From assembly GCA_018902755.1 (NCBI GenBank), contig JAHIQI010000072.1, forward strand, positions 13,033-77,032: DNA of 64,000 nucleotides. Direction: 5' to 3'. The notes under the pieces were generated by a model. The model was not told the DNA's origin. It did no database searches and saw only the letters and a program-made list of their open reading frames with translations. Shown one piece after another: positions 56,549 through 64,000 of this stretch; the first letter of the stretch is position 1; every line of letters starts with the position of its first letter. The translations under genes were made by a program, and so were the position numbers. Origin of the DNA: Pseudomonadota bacterium (GTDB lineage: Bacteria; Desulfobacterota; Desulfarculia; Desulfarculales; Desulfarculaceae).

Positions 56549-57778
56549 ATGAAACCGGTTGAAATAAAGGACAATATTTTCTGGGTGGGGGCCGTGGACT
56601 GGAACATCCGCGACTTCCACGGCTACTCCACCTACAAGGGCAGCACCTACAACGCTTACCTGGCCAAGGGCGAAAAGGTGGCCCTTTTCGACACGGTCAA
56701 GAAGCCGTTCTACCTGGACCTGGTCCACCGGCTGCACAACGTGATCGACCCCACCGAGATCGACTACCTGGTGGTCAACCATCTGGAGCCGGACCACTCC
56801 GGTTCGCTCAAGGACACCATTGAGGCGGTCAAGCCGGAGAAGATTTACACCTCGGTGATGGGTGCCAAGGCCATGGCCGGCTACTACAAAATCGACAACT
56901 GGCCCATCGAGACGGTGAAGACCGGAGACGTCCTGAGCCTGGGCAAGCGCAGCGTCCATTTCCTGGACGCGCGCATGATCCACTGGCCGGACAGCATGTT
57001 CTCCTACATTCCCGAGGAGAAGCTGCTGATCTCCAACGACGGCTTCGGTCAGCACTGGGCCACCAGCGAGCGCTTTGACGACGAGGTGGACAATGGCGAG
57101 TTGATGCGCCAGGCGGCCAAGTACTACGCCAACATCCTGATGTTGTACTCGCCGCTGATCGCCAAGCTTTTGGAAAAGGTGGCCGAGTTGGGCCTGGAGA
57201 TCGACATGATCGCTCCGGACCACGGCCTGATCTGGCGCAAGGACCCAGGCCAGATCATCAAGGCCTACCAGACCTGGAGCCGGCAGAAGTCCACGGCCAA
57301 GGCGTTGGTGATCTACGACACCATGTGGCACAGCACCGAGGCCATGGCCAAGGCCATCTACGACGGCATCCTGGACCAGGGCGTTTCGGTGCAGCTGATG
57401 AACCTGGCCTGCACCCACCGCAGCGACGTGCTCACCGAGGTGCTGGACGCCAAGGCCCTGGTCTTCGGCTCGCCGACCTTGAACAACGGCATGTTGCCCC
57501 GCATGGCCGAACTGCTGCACTACATGCGCGGCCTCAAGCCCACGGACAAGATCTGCGCCACCTTCGGCTCCTACGGCTGGAGCGGCGAGGCCCCCAAGAT
57601 GATGGCCGCCCAACTGGAAGAGATGAAGCTCAACCTCATCGACGAGCCGATTCGGACCATGTGGGCGCCCAACCACGACAGCCTGAAACCCTGCCGGGAG
57701 TTGGGCCAGAAGATAGGCAAGGCGGTGGTGGATGCCAATCTGCCCCCCTCTTGCCGCTCCATCTACTGCGGGGACTAG
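56549..57778 (+). CDS. roo: FprA-family flavo-diiron protein (rubredoxin:oxygen oxidoreductase)
   Basis: A 409-residue A-type flavoprotein. The beta-lactamase-like domain (1-250) carries diiron ligands H78-x-E80-x-D82-H83 and later His/Asp; the flavodoxin-like domain (about 255-400) binds FMN. It reduces O2 to water with rubredoxin electrons, or NO to N2O. The length fits the family. It closes the PerR-rubrerythrin-desulfoferrodoxin-rubredoxin cluster. The ribosome-binding site is weak. Confidence 0.95.
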   Translation: MKPVEIKDNIFWVGAVDWNIRDFHGYSTYKGSTYNAYLAKGEKVALFDTVKKPFYLDLVHRLHNVIDPTEIDYLVVNHLEPDHSGSLKDTIEAVKPEKIYTSVMGAKAMAGYYKIDNWPIETVKTGDVLSLGKRSVHFLDARMIHWPDSMFSYIPEEKLLISNDGFGQHWATSERFDDEVDNGELMRQAAKYYANILMLYSPLIAKLLEKVAELGLEIDMIAPDHGLIWRKDPGQIIKAYQTWSRQKSTAKALVIYDTMWHSTEAMAKAIYDGILDQGVSVQLMNLACTHRSDVLTEVLDAKALVFGSPTLNNGMLPRMAELLHYMRGLKPTDKICATFGSYGWSGEAPKMMAAQLEEMKLNLIDEPIRTMWAPNHDSLKPCRELGQKIGKAVVDANLPPSCRSIYCGD

Positions 57779-57787
57779 CAACCCGGC

Positions 57788-58483
57788 ATGGCCGGGAAGG
57801 CCGTTTCCCGGCGGCGGGTGCGCCAGCTGCTGGCGGCCGAGGACTTCGCGGCTTCTCTTAGGGAGCTCAGGGCCATGCCGCCCGAGCAGGCCCTCAAATA
57901 CTTGCAGGCTGGTTTGCCTGCCTCGCAACCAATGCTCAAATGGCGGGCGGTCACGGCCCTGGGACAAGTAACCCAGGGCTTGGCCGCCCGCGATCTTGAA
58001 GGGGCCCGCGATTTCGTGCGCCGCCTGCTCTGGTGCCTCAACGAAGAGAGCGGGGCGGTGCCCTGGGGTGTGGCCGAGGCCCTGGGCGAGATATTGGCCA
58101 ACTCCCCGCAGCTGGCCCAGGAGTACGCCAACCTTCAACTCTCCTATATCTGGTACCAGGGAAACTTTTTGGAGTTCGGGCCGCTGCTCAGCGGCGCGGT
58201 GTGGGGAGTGGGGCGCTTGGCCTCGGCCCAACCCAAACTGGCTCAAGGCTGCTGCGCCCTGGAGCGCCTGTTGCCCTTGCTGGCTTGGCCGGAGGCCTCG
58301 GTGCGGGGAACCGCCGCCTGGGCCTTGGGGAACCTGGGTGACGGGCAGGCTGTGGGGCACCTGGAAAAACTGGCCCACGACCAAGAACGGTTGGAGATAT
58401 GGGACGCTGGCGATCTTCGCCAAACCTCGGTGGCGGAACTGGCTGGAGAAGCCATTAATAAAATAATAAAAGCAAATAATTAA
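57788..58483 (+). CDS. HEAT-like repeat protein, 231 aa
   Basis: A soluble all-helical protein with repeating L-x-x-L and A-x-x-A-L-G-x-x-x HEAT/PBS-like units (about 50-75, 95-115, 175-200). No enzymatic motif is seen. It starts 9 bp after the flavoprotein gene and may be co-transcribed. HEAT proteins of this kind mediate protein binding; partner unknown. Confidence 0.7.
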   Translation: MAGKAVSRRRVRQLLAAEDFAASLRELRAMPPEQALKYLQAGLPASQPMLKWRAVTALGQVTQGLAARDLEGARDFVRRLLWCLNEESGAVPWGVAEALGEILANSPQLAQEYANLQLSYIWYQGNFLEFGPLLSGAVWGVGRLASAQPKLAQGCCALERLLPLLAWPEASVRGTAAWALGNLGDGQAVGHLEKLAHDQERLEIWDAGDLRQTSVAELAGEAINKIIKANN

Positions 58484-58610
58484 ATTAATTTAACAATAAA
58501 TAACTTTAGCATTAAATTCTGATGCATTTACGGATTTTAAGAAGGCTGTTCCCCGGAATTCCTCACTACACTTCAAACGGATTTTCTCCCAAAAAAGGCG
58601 ACTCTTGCGC

Positions 58611-58651
58611 TTGACGGGCAGGGGCTGTTGGGCTACTGTCGTTGTATACGA
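58611..58651 (+). promoter_or_regulatory. promoter and GntR-type operator of the 58700 gene
   Basis: TTGACG (58611-58616), 17 bp, TACTGT (58634-58639), then TTGTATACGA (58642-58651), a close match to the T-x-G-T-A-T-A-C-x-A operators of GntR/FCD regulators. It would overlap the transcription start, consistent with self-repression. Confidence 0.6.
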
Positions 58652-58699
58652 AATACGCATAGCACTCATTCCGACTAGGCAGCAAGCGGGAGTACAGTC

Positions 58700-59380
58700 G
58701 TGGCCAAGCAACCCCAAAGCAGCTTCCGCCGCCCATCCCTGGGGCAGGAAGTCACCCAACATCTCAAGCGTCAGGTGGTGATAGGCGAGTTGAAGCCGGG
58801 GCACCGGTTGGTGGAGGAACGCCTGGCCAGGGACCTGGGCATCAGCCGCACCCCGGTGCGCGAGGCCCTGCACCGCCTGGAGCAGGAGGGCGTGCTGTCC
58901 AAGCGCCCCCGTGGCGGCTACGAGGTGCGCCCTCTGACCCCCGAAGAGGTGAGCGACGCCCTGGGGGTGCGCTCGGCCCTGGAGGGATACGCTGCGGAGT
59001 TGGCTTCGCGCCAGGCCCCCGAGGGGGCGGTGGACAAGCTGGAAGCCAACGTGGACGAGTTTGAGAAGGCCTTGGACCAGGGCGACGAAGAGCGCCTGGT
59101 TGAGTTCAACAGCCAGTTCCATCTACTGCTCTACGAGGCGGCCGGCTCGCCCCTGTTGCTGCGTCTGCTGGGCGAGTTGCAGGAAGTGGTGGAGCGCATC
59201 TCCCGGGCCATAATCTCCAACATGGACGCAGGCAAGTGGTCCACCAAAGACCACCGGGCCATCATCGCGGCCATCAAGGCGGGGGACGGCGAAACCGCCT
59301 ACCGGCTGGCCCGGGACCACGTGGCCCACGGGGCGGATTGGATCGTCTCGCGCATGATCGACCAGGAACTGGAACTATAA
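58700..59380 (+). CDS. GntR-family regulator with FCD domain
   Basis: A 226-residue regulator. The winged helix (residues 14-77) has E-E-R-L-A-R-D-L-G-I-S-R-T-P-V-R-E-A-L, and an FCD all-helical effector domain follows with a His/Asp metal/effector site (F-H-L-L-L-Y-E-A and D-H-R-A-I). GTG 58700 is used, with GGGAG 8 nt upstream. It likely binds the TTGTATACGA operator and controls the two genes that follow; the ligand, often a carboxylic acid in this family, is unknown. Confidence 0.9.
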   Translation: MAKQPQSSFRRPSLGQEVTQHLKRQVVIGELKPGHRLVEERLARDLGISRTPVREALHRLEQEGVLSKRPRGGYEVRPLTPEEVSDALGVRSALEGYAAELASRQAPEGAVDKLEANVDEFEKALDQGDEERLVEFNSQFHLLLYEAAGSPLLLRLLGELQEVVERISRAIISNMDAGKWSTKDHRAIIAAIKAGDGETAYRLARDHVAHGADWIVSRMIDQELEL

Positions 59381-59406
59381 GCCCTCAGGGCAGGTTGGAA
59401 TAAGCA

Positions 59407-59796
59407 ATGGAAACCGCGCTGGTCTGCCTGTACGTGGGCGGAGGTTTGCACATCGGCTGGGCCGTCTTTCACTTTTTATTCCCCCGCATATTCAAGTGGC
59501 AAAAGGCCTTGGAGCCCCTGGACTCCCTAAACCGCAGCATCATGCAGGTCTTGAACCTGTGCCTGACCTTTTACTTCGTGGTGGCCGCCTATTTGTCCCT
59601 GGTCTTTGCCCACGACCTTCTCAACACCCCCCTGGGGCGCAAGCTGGTGGCGGTGTTCGCGGCCTTTTGGCTGTTGCGCCTGGGCCTGCAGCAGCGCTTT
59701 TTCCGGGTAGTGCACCCGGTCAGCCTGCTCATGTCCGCCGCCTTTTTGTTGACCATGCTGGCCTACGGCATACCTTTGATAATCGCGGGACGCTAA
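59407..59796 (+). CDS. four-helix membrane protein, 129 aa
   Basis: A small inner-membrane protein with four hydrophobic helices (about 5-25, 48-68, 78-95, 103-125). Basic residues cluster on the loops. I do not recognise a characterised family. It lies between the GntR regulator and the flavin oxidoreductase, suggesting co-regulation. Confidence 0.7.
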   Translation: METALVCLYVGGGLHIGWAVFHFLFPRIFKWQKALEPLDSLNRSIMQVLNLCLTFYFVVAAYLSLVFAHDLLNTPLGRKLVAVFAAFWLLRLGLQQRFFRVVHPVSLLMSAAFLLTMLAYGIPLIIAGR

Positions 59797-59829
59797 GGAC
59801 GACAAGAACACTTTTTCATCGAGGACAAC

Positions 59830-60936
59830 ATGGCCGACATCTTCACGCCCTGGAAAATCAAGGACCTGACCATCCCCAACCGCTTGGTGCGCAGCGCCAC
59901 CTGGGAGGGTCTGGCCGACGACGACGGCGCGCCCACCCATGAGCTGATCAACGCCCTGGCCGACCTGGCCGAAGGCGGGGTGGGTCTGATCATCACCGGC
60001 TACGCCTATATATCTCCCGAGGGCCTGGGCCTGCCCAAGCAGACCGGGGTGCACATCGACGCCATGGTGGGTCCCTTGACCCGCATCAGCGACGCGGTGC
60101 ACAAGGCCGGGGGGCTGGTGGCCATGCAGATCGTGCACGCCGGGGGCCAGACCAAGTCCAAGTGGATCGGGAGGCAACCGATGGGCCCCTCGGCCATGGT
60201 GAACCTGGCCTATAAAGAAGAAGTGGCCGCGATGAGCCTCATGCAGATCGAGGACACCATAGACGCCTTTGCCATGGCCTCCGCCAGGGTCAAGGCTGCG
60301 GGTTTCGACGCGGTGCAACTGCACGGGGCCCACGGTTACCTCATCAACCAGTTCCTCAGCCCGGCCACCAACCAACGGACCGACGACTACGGCGGAAGCT
60401 CAGCCAACCGGGCCCGCTTCGCCTACGAGGTGCTGGCCACCGTCCGCCAGGCGGTGGGGCCGCGCTACCCGGTTTTCATCAAGCTGAGCAGCGAGGACTT
60501 CGTGGAAGGCGGCCTGCCCCTGGAAGAGGGCGTGGCCGTGGCCCAGGGATTGTCCAAGCGGGGCATCGACGCCATAGAGGTGAGCGGAGGCGGACCGGCC
60601 TCGGGCAAGCGCTTATCGCCCTCGCGAGTGGTCAAGGAGGCCTCGGACGAAGGCTACTTCCTGCCCAACGCCGTGGCCATCAAGAAGGTGGTGTCCTGTC
60701 CGGTGATCTGCGTGGGCGGGTGGCGCAGCCGGGCCGAGGTGGAAAAGGCCCTGGACCATGTGGACGCGGTGGCTCTGAGCCGCCCCTTCATCCGCCAGCC
60801 CGACCTGGCCAACCGCTGGAAGGCGGGCGAGGAAAAGGCCTCCTGCATCTCCTGCAACCAGTGCTTCAGCGTGGGCATGAAACAGGGCCTGGGCTGCGGC
60901 CAGGAGCTGAAGGAGCAGGAAAAAGAGCAGGGCTAG
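59830..60936 (+). CDS. NADH:flavin oxidoreductase, Old Yellow Enzyme family
   Basis: A 368-residue OYE TIM barrel: N-R-L-V-R-S-A-T at the start, the G-A-H-G-Y-L-I-N-Q-F-L-S-P ... N-x-R-x-D-x-Y-G-G-S signature, and later C-V-G-G-W-R/S-R-P-F-I-R-type FMN phosphate loop. A C-terminal C-I-S-C-N-Q-C ... C cluster resembles the iron-sulfur site of 2,4-dienoyl-CoA reductases, but the second flavin domain is missing. It reduces activated alkenes; substrate unknown. A terminator follows. Confidence 0.88.
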   Translation: MADIFTPWKIKDLTIPNRLVRSATWEGLADDDGAPTHELINALADLAEGGVGLIITGYAYISPEGLGLPKQTGVHIDAMVGPLTRISDAVHKAGGLVAMQIVHAGGQTKSKWIGRQPMGPSAMVNLAYKEEVAAMSLMQIEDTIDAFAMASARVKAAGFDAVQLHGAHGYLINQFLSPATNQRTDDYGGSSANRARFAYEVLATVRQAVGPRYPVFIKLSSEDFVEGGLPLEEGVAVAQGLSKRGIDAIEVSGGGPASGKRLSPSRVVKEASDEGYFLPNAVAIKKVVSCPVICVGGWRSRAEVEKALDHVDAVALSRPFIRQPDLANRWKAGEEKASCISCNQCFSVGMKQGLGCGQELKEQEKEQG

Positions 60937-60959
60937 CAGCAATCGCTAAAATAATTGGA

Positions 60960-60992
60960 GGCTCCGACACCTGGCCGGGGCCGCTTTTATTT
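60960..60992 (+). terminator. intrinsic terminator after the OYE gene
   Basis: GGCTCCG (60960-60966) pairs with CGGGGCC (60976-60982), one T-G pair, then GCTTTTATTT. Confidence 0.65.
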
Positions 60993-61382
60993 GGCGCTGC
61001 GCCCCTGGGTGTAGGCCCCCACCATTTGGCTGCGCAAATCCCCGACCTCGGCCAGGGCGGCTTCGACTCGGGCAAGCTCCTCGGCGGGCATCACCCGTTT
61101 GAGGTGGCCACAGACGTAGTGCAAGCAGGCGTAGGGCCGGGCCAGCCAGGGCAGTTCGCATCCCGCCTCGCCCAGGAAAGGGCAGGCTTGCAAACGGGCG
61201 GTGGGGAAGGGCACTCCCTGCGGCGCCAGCACGGCCATGAGGATGAGGTCGGCGGTGTCCAGCAGGCCCCGGCGGCTGATGCGCACGCAGCAGGGACGGG
61301 AGCAGGAGGGGCACAGATGGGGGCAGTGGCGGGCGAAGACCCGCCGGGGAAGTTCCAGGGTTTGGGAGATTTGGGCGGCCAA
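60987..61382 (-). CDS. YkgJ-like Cys-cluster protein (start uncertain)
   Basis: The product has a dense cysteine pattern (C-P-H-L-C-P-S-C-S-R-P-C-C ... A-C-P-F-L ... G-C-E-L ... R-P-Y-A-C-L-H-Y-V-C-G), typical of the YkgJ zinc/iron-chelating family. TTG 61382 lacks a good ribosome-binding site. The frame stays open to about 61476 with plausible Arg-rich sequence, but no ATG, GTG or TTG, so a non-standard start or a longer protein is possible. It lies just after trpS on the same strand. Function of the family is unknown. Confidence 0.65.
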   Translation of the reverse strand: MAAQISQTLELPRRVFARHCPHLCPSCSRPCCVRISRRGLLDTADLILMAVLAPQGVPFPTARLQACPFLGEAGCELPWLARPYACLHYVCGHLKRVMPAEELARVEAALAEVGDLRSQMVGAYTQGRSAK

Positions 61383-61479
61383 CTCCCGGGCCGGTCGCTG
61401 GGCCGGTTCGGCCAGTTCCCCGGCCAGTTCACGCTGCCGGCGCTGCCAACGCCGGGGGCTGAAAGGGAACTTGCTCAGG

Positions 61480-62445
61480 CTAATAGTTTAGCCCCACCCT
61501 GCTGCGCACCAGGTCCAGGGTCTGAACGGCCACAGCGCGGGTCTTGTCCGCTCCCTTGGCCATGACCTGGCGCACGTAGTCCAGGTTGCCCGCCAGTTCC
61601 TCGCGCTTGGCGCGGTAGGGCGCGAAGTACTCCCACATGCGGGCGAACAGCTCTTTTTTCACCTCGCCGTAGCCCATGCCGCCCGCCCGGTAGCGCTCGG
61701 CCAGGGCCGCCTTCTCCTGGGCGTCCATGAACAGGCTGACCAGGGAGAAGACGTTGCACTTGGCCGGGTCCTTGGGGTCTTCCACCGGGGTGGAGTCGGT
61801 GACGATCTTCATCACCTTTTTCTTGAGGTACTTCTCCGGCGCAAAGATTTCCAGGGTGTTGCCGTAGCTCTTGGACATCTTCTGGCCGTCGATGCCGGGG
61901 ATGACCGCGGTGTCTTCCTCGATCCAGGGCTCGGGCACGGTGAAGGTCTCGCCATAGGCGTTGTTGAATTTGATGGCGATGTCCCGGGTGATCTCCAAAT
62001 GCTGCTTCTGGTCCTTGCCCACCGGCACCGCGTCGGCCTGGTAGAGCAGGATGTCGGCGGCCATCAACACCGGATAGGAGAACAGGCCGTTGTGGGGCTG
62101 GAAGCCCTTGGCGATCTTGTCCTTGTAGGAGTGCGCCCGCTCCAACAGCCCCACCGGGGTGTGGTTGTTGAGTATCCAGGTTAGCTCGCAGACCTCGGGC
62201 ACGTCGCCCTGCACCCAGAAGAAGGCCTTTTCCGGGTCCAGGCCCAGGGCCAGGAAGTCCAGACAGGCATTCATGGTGTCGGTCCTGAGCCGGTCGCCGT
62301 CAAGGACCGTGGTAAGGGCGTGCAGGTTGACCACGAAACAGAACAGGGTGTGCTCCTGTTGGAAGCGGATCATACGCTGCATCATGGCGAAGTAGTTGGC
62401 TATGTGTAGGGTGCCCGAAGGCTGAATACCCGAAAGAACTCGCAT
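61480..62445 (-). CDS. trpS: tryptophanyl-tRNA synthetase
   Basis: A 321-residue class I synthetase with the HIGH-like S-G-T-L-H-I-A-N-Y and K-M-S-K-S (K-M-S-K-S-Y-G-N) motifs; D-x-x-x-x-Q substrate and C-terminal anticodon-binding helices are present. ATG 62445 is used (AGGAGG 9 nt upstream). It charges tRNA-Trp. The length fits the bacterial family. Confidence 0.95.
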   Translation of the reverse strand: MRVLSGIQPSGTLHIANYFAMMQRMIRFQQEHTLFCFVVNLHALTTVLDGDRLRTDTMNACLDFLALGLDPEKAFFWVQGDVPEVCELTWILNNHTPVGLLERAHSYKDKIAKGFQPHNGLFSYPVLMAADILLYQADAVPVGKDQKQHLEITRDIAIKFNNAYGETFTVPEPWIEEDTAVIPGIDGQKMSKSYGNTLEIFAPEKYLKKKVMKIVTDSTPVEDPKDPAKCNVFSLVSLFMDAQEKAALAERYRAGGMGYGEVKKELFARMWEYFAPYRAKREELAGNLDYVRQVMAKGADKTRAVAVQTLDLVRSRVGLNY

Positions 62446-62524
62446 TTGCCTGGTCCTCCTGGTGCGGTTGCGGATCACCCAGGCAATATACCCAAGGGGG
62501 CGGGGGGCGTCAACGCGCGAGGCA

Positions 62525-63550
62525 CTAGCCCAATCCCATCTCCTCCCGCAACCGGGCCGATAGTTGGTTAATCATGGCAAAGGCCTTTTCCACGGTCTTG
62601 GTGCCGTCGGGGTTGACCAAACAGCAGGTGGCCGGAGACAGCAGCCCCTGGGCCACCAACTGGTCGCGGTCCAGGCCGCGCCGCTCCAAAAAGCTCCACA
62701 TGTCCATCAAGAGGTTGTAGAGGCTGTCCATGCTCTCGGCTTCAAAGGGCTCCACGTTGGTGGGAGTGAGGCCCCACACCAGGACCCCGCCGCGGTCCAG
62801 GAAGCGCTTGATGGCCCCGGCGTAGGAGGCGAATATCTCGCCGTTGGAGTACACGTCCAACGACAGCACGTCTATGTCCAGGTTCAGCAAAAAATCCCAA
62901 TCCGGGTTGCCGCAAAGGTGCACCCCCCGAGGCCGCTCGATGGAGGCGAAGAACTGCTCCAGGTCCTTATGGGCCTGGGTGTCGGAATAGCCGGACAGGG
63001 CGCTGAAGATGAACTGGAGCCCCGGCTCGTCGATGAACATGAAGGCGTTGGGGTTGATCTGCTTGAGGCGCGCCAGCTGCTCGTTGACCCGCCGGGCCAT
63101 CACCTCCAGCAAAAACGGCCGCACCGTGTCGTCAAAGAGAATAGGGCGATCGTCCTGGTCCTTGACGTTGAGCCCGAAGCTGATGGGCCCTTCCAGCTGC
63201 CCCCGGATGGCCGGGCGCTCAGCCAGGTCCATTTCCAAAAACTTGTGGTACACGACCGAGTACTGGGGCGATATGTCGAAATAGCCCGGCTCGTCAAAAT
63301 GGGCCATGGTCTCTTCGAACTCGGCAAGGAACTTGTCCATGGAAAAGGACAGGGTCTGCTTTTCCAGGTCCACCACCGTGCCGGGGAAGTGCTCCGAGGC
63401 CTGCACGTACATGTCCTCGTAGTAGTTCACATGCGGCAGTTGGGGCCAGAAGGGTATGTCCAGGCTCAGGGCCATCTCCAGGGCGCGGTCCACGTCGCGG
63501 TGAGGCATCACGGCCATGGCCGTGGTCAGCAGGTTGCCGGGTATGGGCAT
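62525..63550 (-). CDS. UroD/MetE-like zinc methyltransferase-fold protein
   Basis: A 341-residue TIM-barrel protein of the uroporphyrinogen decarboxylase/cobalamin-independent methionine synthase superfamily. H-x-C (H-L-C-G-N-P) and a later C (T-C-C-L-V-N-P) are positioned as zinc ligands that bind a thiol substrate, so methyl transfer to or from a corrinoid or thiol is more likely than UroD activity. The substrate is unknown. It lies upstream of trpS on the minus strand. Confidence 0.75.
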   Translation of the reverse strand: MPIPGNLLTTAMAVMPHRDVDRALEMALSLDIPFWPQLPHVNYYEDMYVQASEHFPGTVVDLEKQTLSFSMDKFLAEFEETMAHFDEPGYFDISPQYSVVYHKFLEMDLAERPAIRGQLEGPISFGLNVKDQDDRPILFDDTVRPFLLEVMARRVNEQLARLKQINPNAFMFIDEPGLQFIFSALSGYSDTQAHKDLEQFFASIERPRGVHLCGNPDWDFLLNLDIDVLSLDVYSNGEIFASYAGAIKRFLDRGGVLVWGLTPTNVEPFEAESMDSLYNLLMDMWSFLERRGLDRDQLVAQGLLSPATCCLVNPDGTKTVEKAFAMINQLSARLREEMGLG

Positions 63551-63562
63551 GGGCAGGCCTTT

Positions 63563-63757
63563 CTAGGGCTCGGAGTTGGTTGGTTTGTCAGGACCTGGTT
63601 GTAAATACTGGCTCCTGATGGCGGTGAGATACTGCCAATGGGTCTTGCGCTTCAAAGGCATGCGCAACTCCATGCAGCAGTCGGCGCACAGGGCCTGAGC
63701 GCCGTGCCGGTACTCCTGCCCCGGCCTGATCTGTCTATGGCAGCGATCGCATCGCAT
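63563..63757 (-). CDS. small zinc-ribbon protein, 64 aa
   Basis: From ATG 63757 the protein has C3-x2-C6 and C24-x2-C27-C28, a four- or five-cysteine zinc ribbon, then a basic C terminus. A GTG at 63784 would add nine residues; neither start has a strong ribosome-binding site. Function unknown; it may be a nucleic-acid or protein-binding ribbon. It sits between the cytochrome at the edge and the methyltransferase-like gene. Confidence 0.65.
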   Translation of the reverse strand: MRCDRCHRQIRPGQEYRHGAQALCADCCMELRMPLKRKTHWQYLTAIRSQYLQPGPDKPTNSEP

Positions 63758-63762
63758 GGGCT

Positions 63763-64000
63763 TTAGTTCTGTTTTCCCTTCCACGACATCGGTGGTTTGG
63801 TGTTGCCCGTGGCTCCTGGGAAGTGGGGGGCCACGTAGGCCTTCTTGTTCTCTTTTATAAGGTGGTCGGCCTCCTGGTGGAACTTAACGAAGCGCTTCTT
63901 GCACTCGTAGAAGCCGTGCCACCAGGAGTAGTCCGGGGCCATCATGGCCGCGCCCATGCGGGCCCGCCGGCCCTCATGGTGCCACAGCTCATAAAACTCA
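63763..64000 (-). CDS. C-terminal end of a multiheme cytochrome, HAO/octaheme-like (5' end outside window)
   Basis: The frame is open to the window edge and gives about 78 residues that end at 63763. W-H-H-E-G-R-R-A-R-M-G-A-A-M-M-x-P-D-Y-x-W-W-H-G-F-Y-E is the pattern seen in the C terminus of hydroxylamine oxidoreductase-like octaheme cytochromes. No CXXCH falls within the visible part, so haem content cannot be confirmed. Electron transfer to nitrogen or other compounds is inferred. Confidence 0.55.
   Translation of the reverse strand, partial: EFYELWHHEGRRARMGAAMMAPDYSWWHGFYECKKRFVKFHQEADHLIKENKKAYVAPHFPGATGNTKPPMSWKGKQN

Noticed and set aside
1..64000. CRISPR arrays, insertion sequences, prophage genes or integrases.
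   Set aside because: No repeat-spacer pattern, transposase, integrase or phage structural gene was found; apart from the one tandem 21-bp repeat the window looks like stable chromosomal DNA.

Overview
This 64 kb window is a dense, high-GC bacterial chromosome segment with about 67 protein genes, one tRNA and short intergenic gaps. The content suggests an anaerobic member of the Desulfobacterota (former Deltaproteobacteria), perhaps near Desulfarculales. The evidence is the multiheme c-type cytochromes at both edges, an anaerobe-type oxygen-defence cluster (PerR-like Fur protein, rubrerythrin, desulfoferrodoxin, rubredoxin, FprA-type flavoprotein), YeeE/TusA sulfur handling, a Gram-negative envelope (LptABC, MltA), RpoN and a bifunctional Rel-type protein. 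This placement is inference from gene content; no marker was compared with a database.

Layout. 1-2.8 kb: two translationally coupled multiheme cytochromes. 2.8-10.7 kb: YeeE/TusA, a parvulin-TPR exported protein, a nitroreductase, a lower-GC SGNH-like gene, a two-domain universal stress protein and several unknowns. 11-14.6 kb: gap-pgk-tpiA-secG-tRNA-Leu(GAG), all minus strand. 14.8-21.3 kb: the widespread lptC-lptA-lptB-rpoN-hpf-ptsN-rapZ-EIIA(Man)-rimI cluster. 21.6-24.4 kb: a zinc-ribbon/OmpA-like hybrid, hisD and a NUDIX gene. 24.4-27 kb: a partner-switching signalling set (STAS antagonist, response regulator-PP2C phosphatase broken by a +1 frameshift, response regulator-HATPase kinase). 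27-31.5 kb: ChaN-PDZ lipoprotein, M23 peptidase, gamma-carbonic anhydrase. 31.5-42.1 kb: infA, rpmB, rel, proS, ispG, two unknowns, a DUF523/TudS-like gene, purM and recG. 42.1-48.6 kb: YajD-like HNH, a CopA multicopper oxidase fused to a probable outer-membrane beta-barrel, a degenerate KptA-like protein and pyrC-pyrB behind a candidate attenuator. 48.7-54.2 kb: a helicase-exonuclease fusion (MrfA+MrfB-like), an ARMT1/DUF89-like protein, MltA and a macrodomain protein. 54.5-58.5 kb: the oxygen-defence cluster. 58.7-64 kb: a GntR/FCD regulator with a small membrane protein and an Old-Yellow-Enzyme homologue, a YkgJ-like Cys-cluster protein, trpS, a UroD/MetE-like methyltransferase, a zinc-ribbon protein and the C-terminal end of another multiheme cytochrome.

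The most notable items are: the pyrB leader, which carries promoter, 44-codon leader ORF, intrinsic terminator inside that ORF, and leader stop overlapping the pyrB GTG; the CopA-barrel fusion ending in a terminal Phe, with a 9-bp inverted repeat over its ribosome-binding site; the one-polypeptide MrfA-MrfB fusion; the frameshifted RR-PP2C phosphatase; and a probable stretched haem motif (CX9CH). Rho-independent terminators are reported only where a strong stem is followed by a U-tract on the relevant strand.
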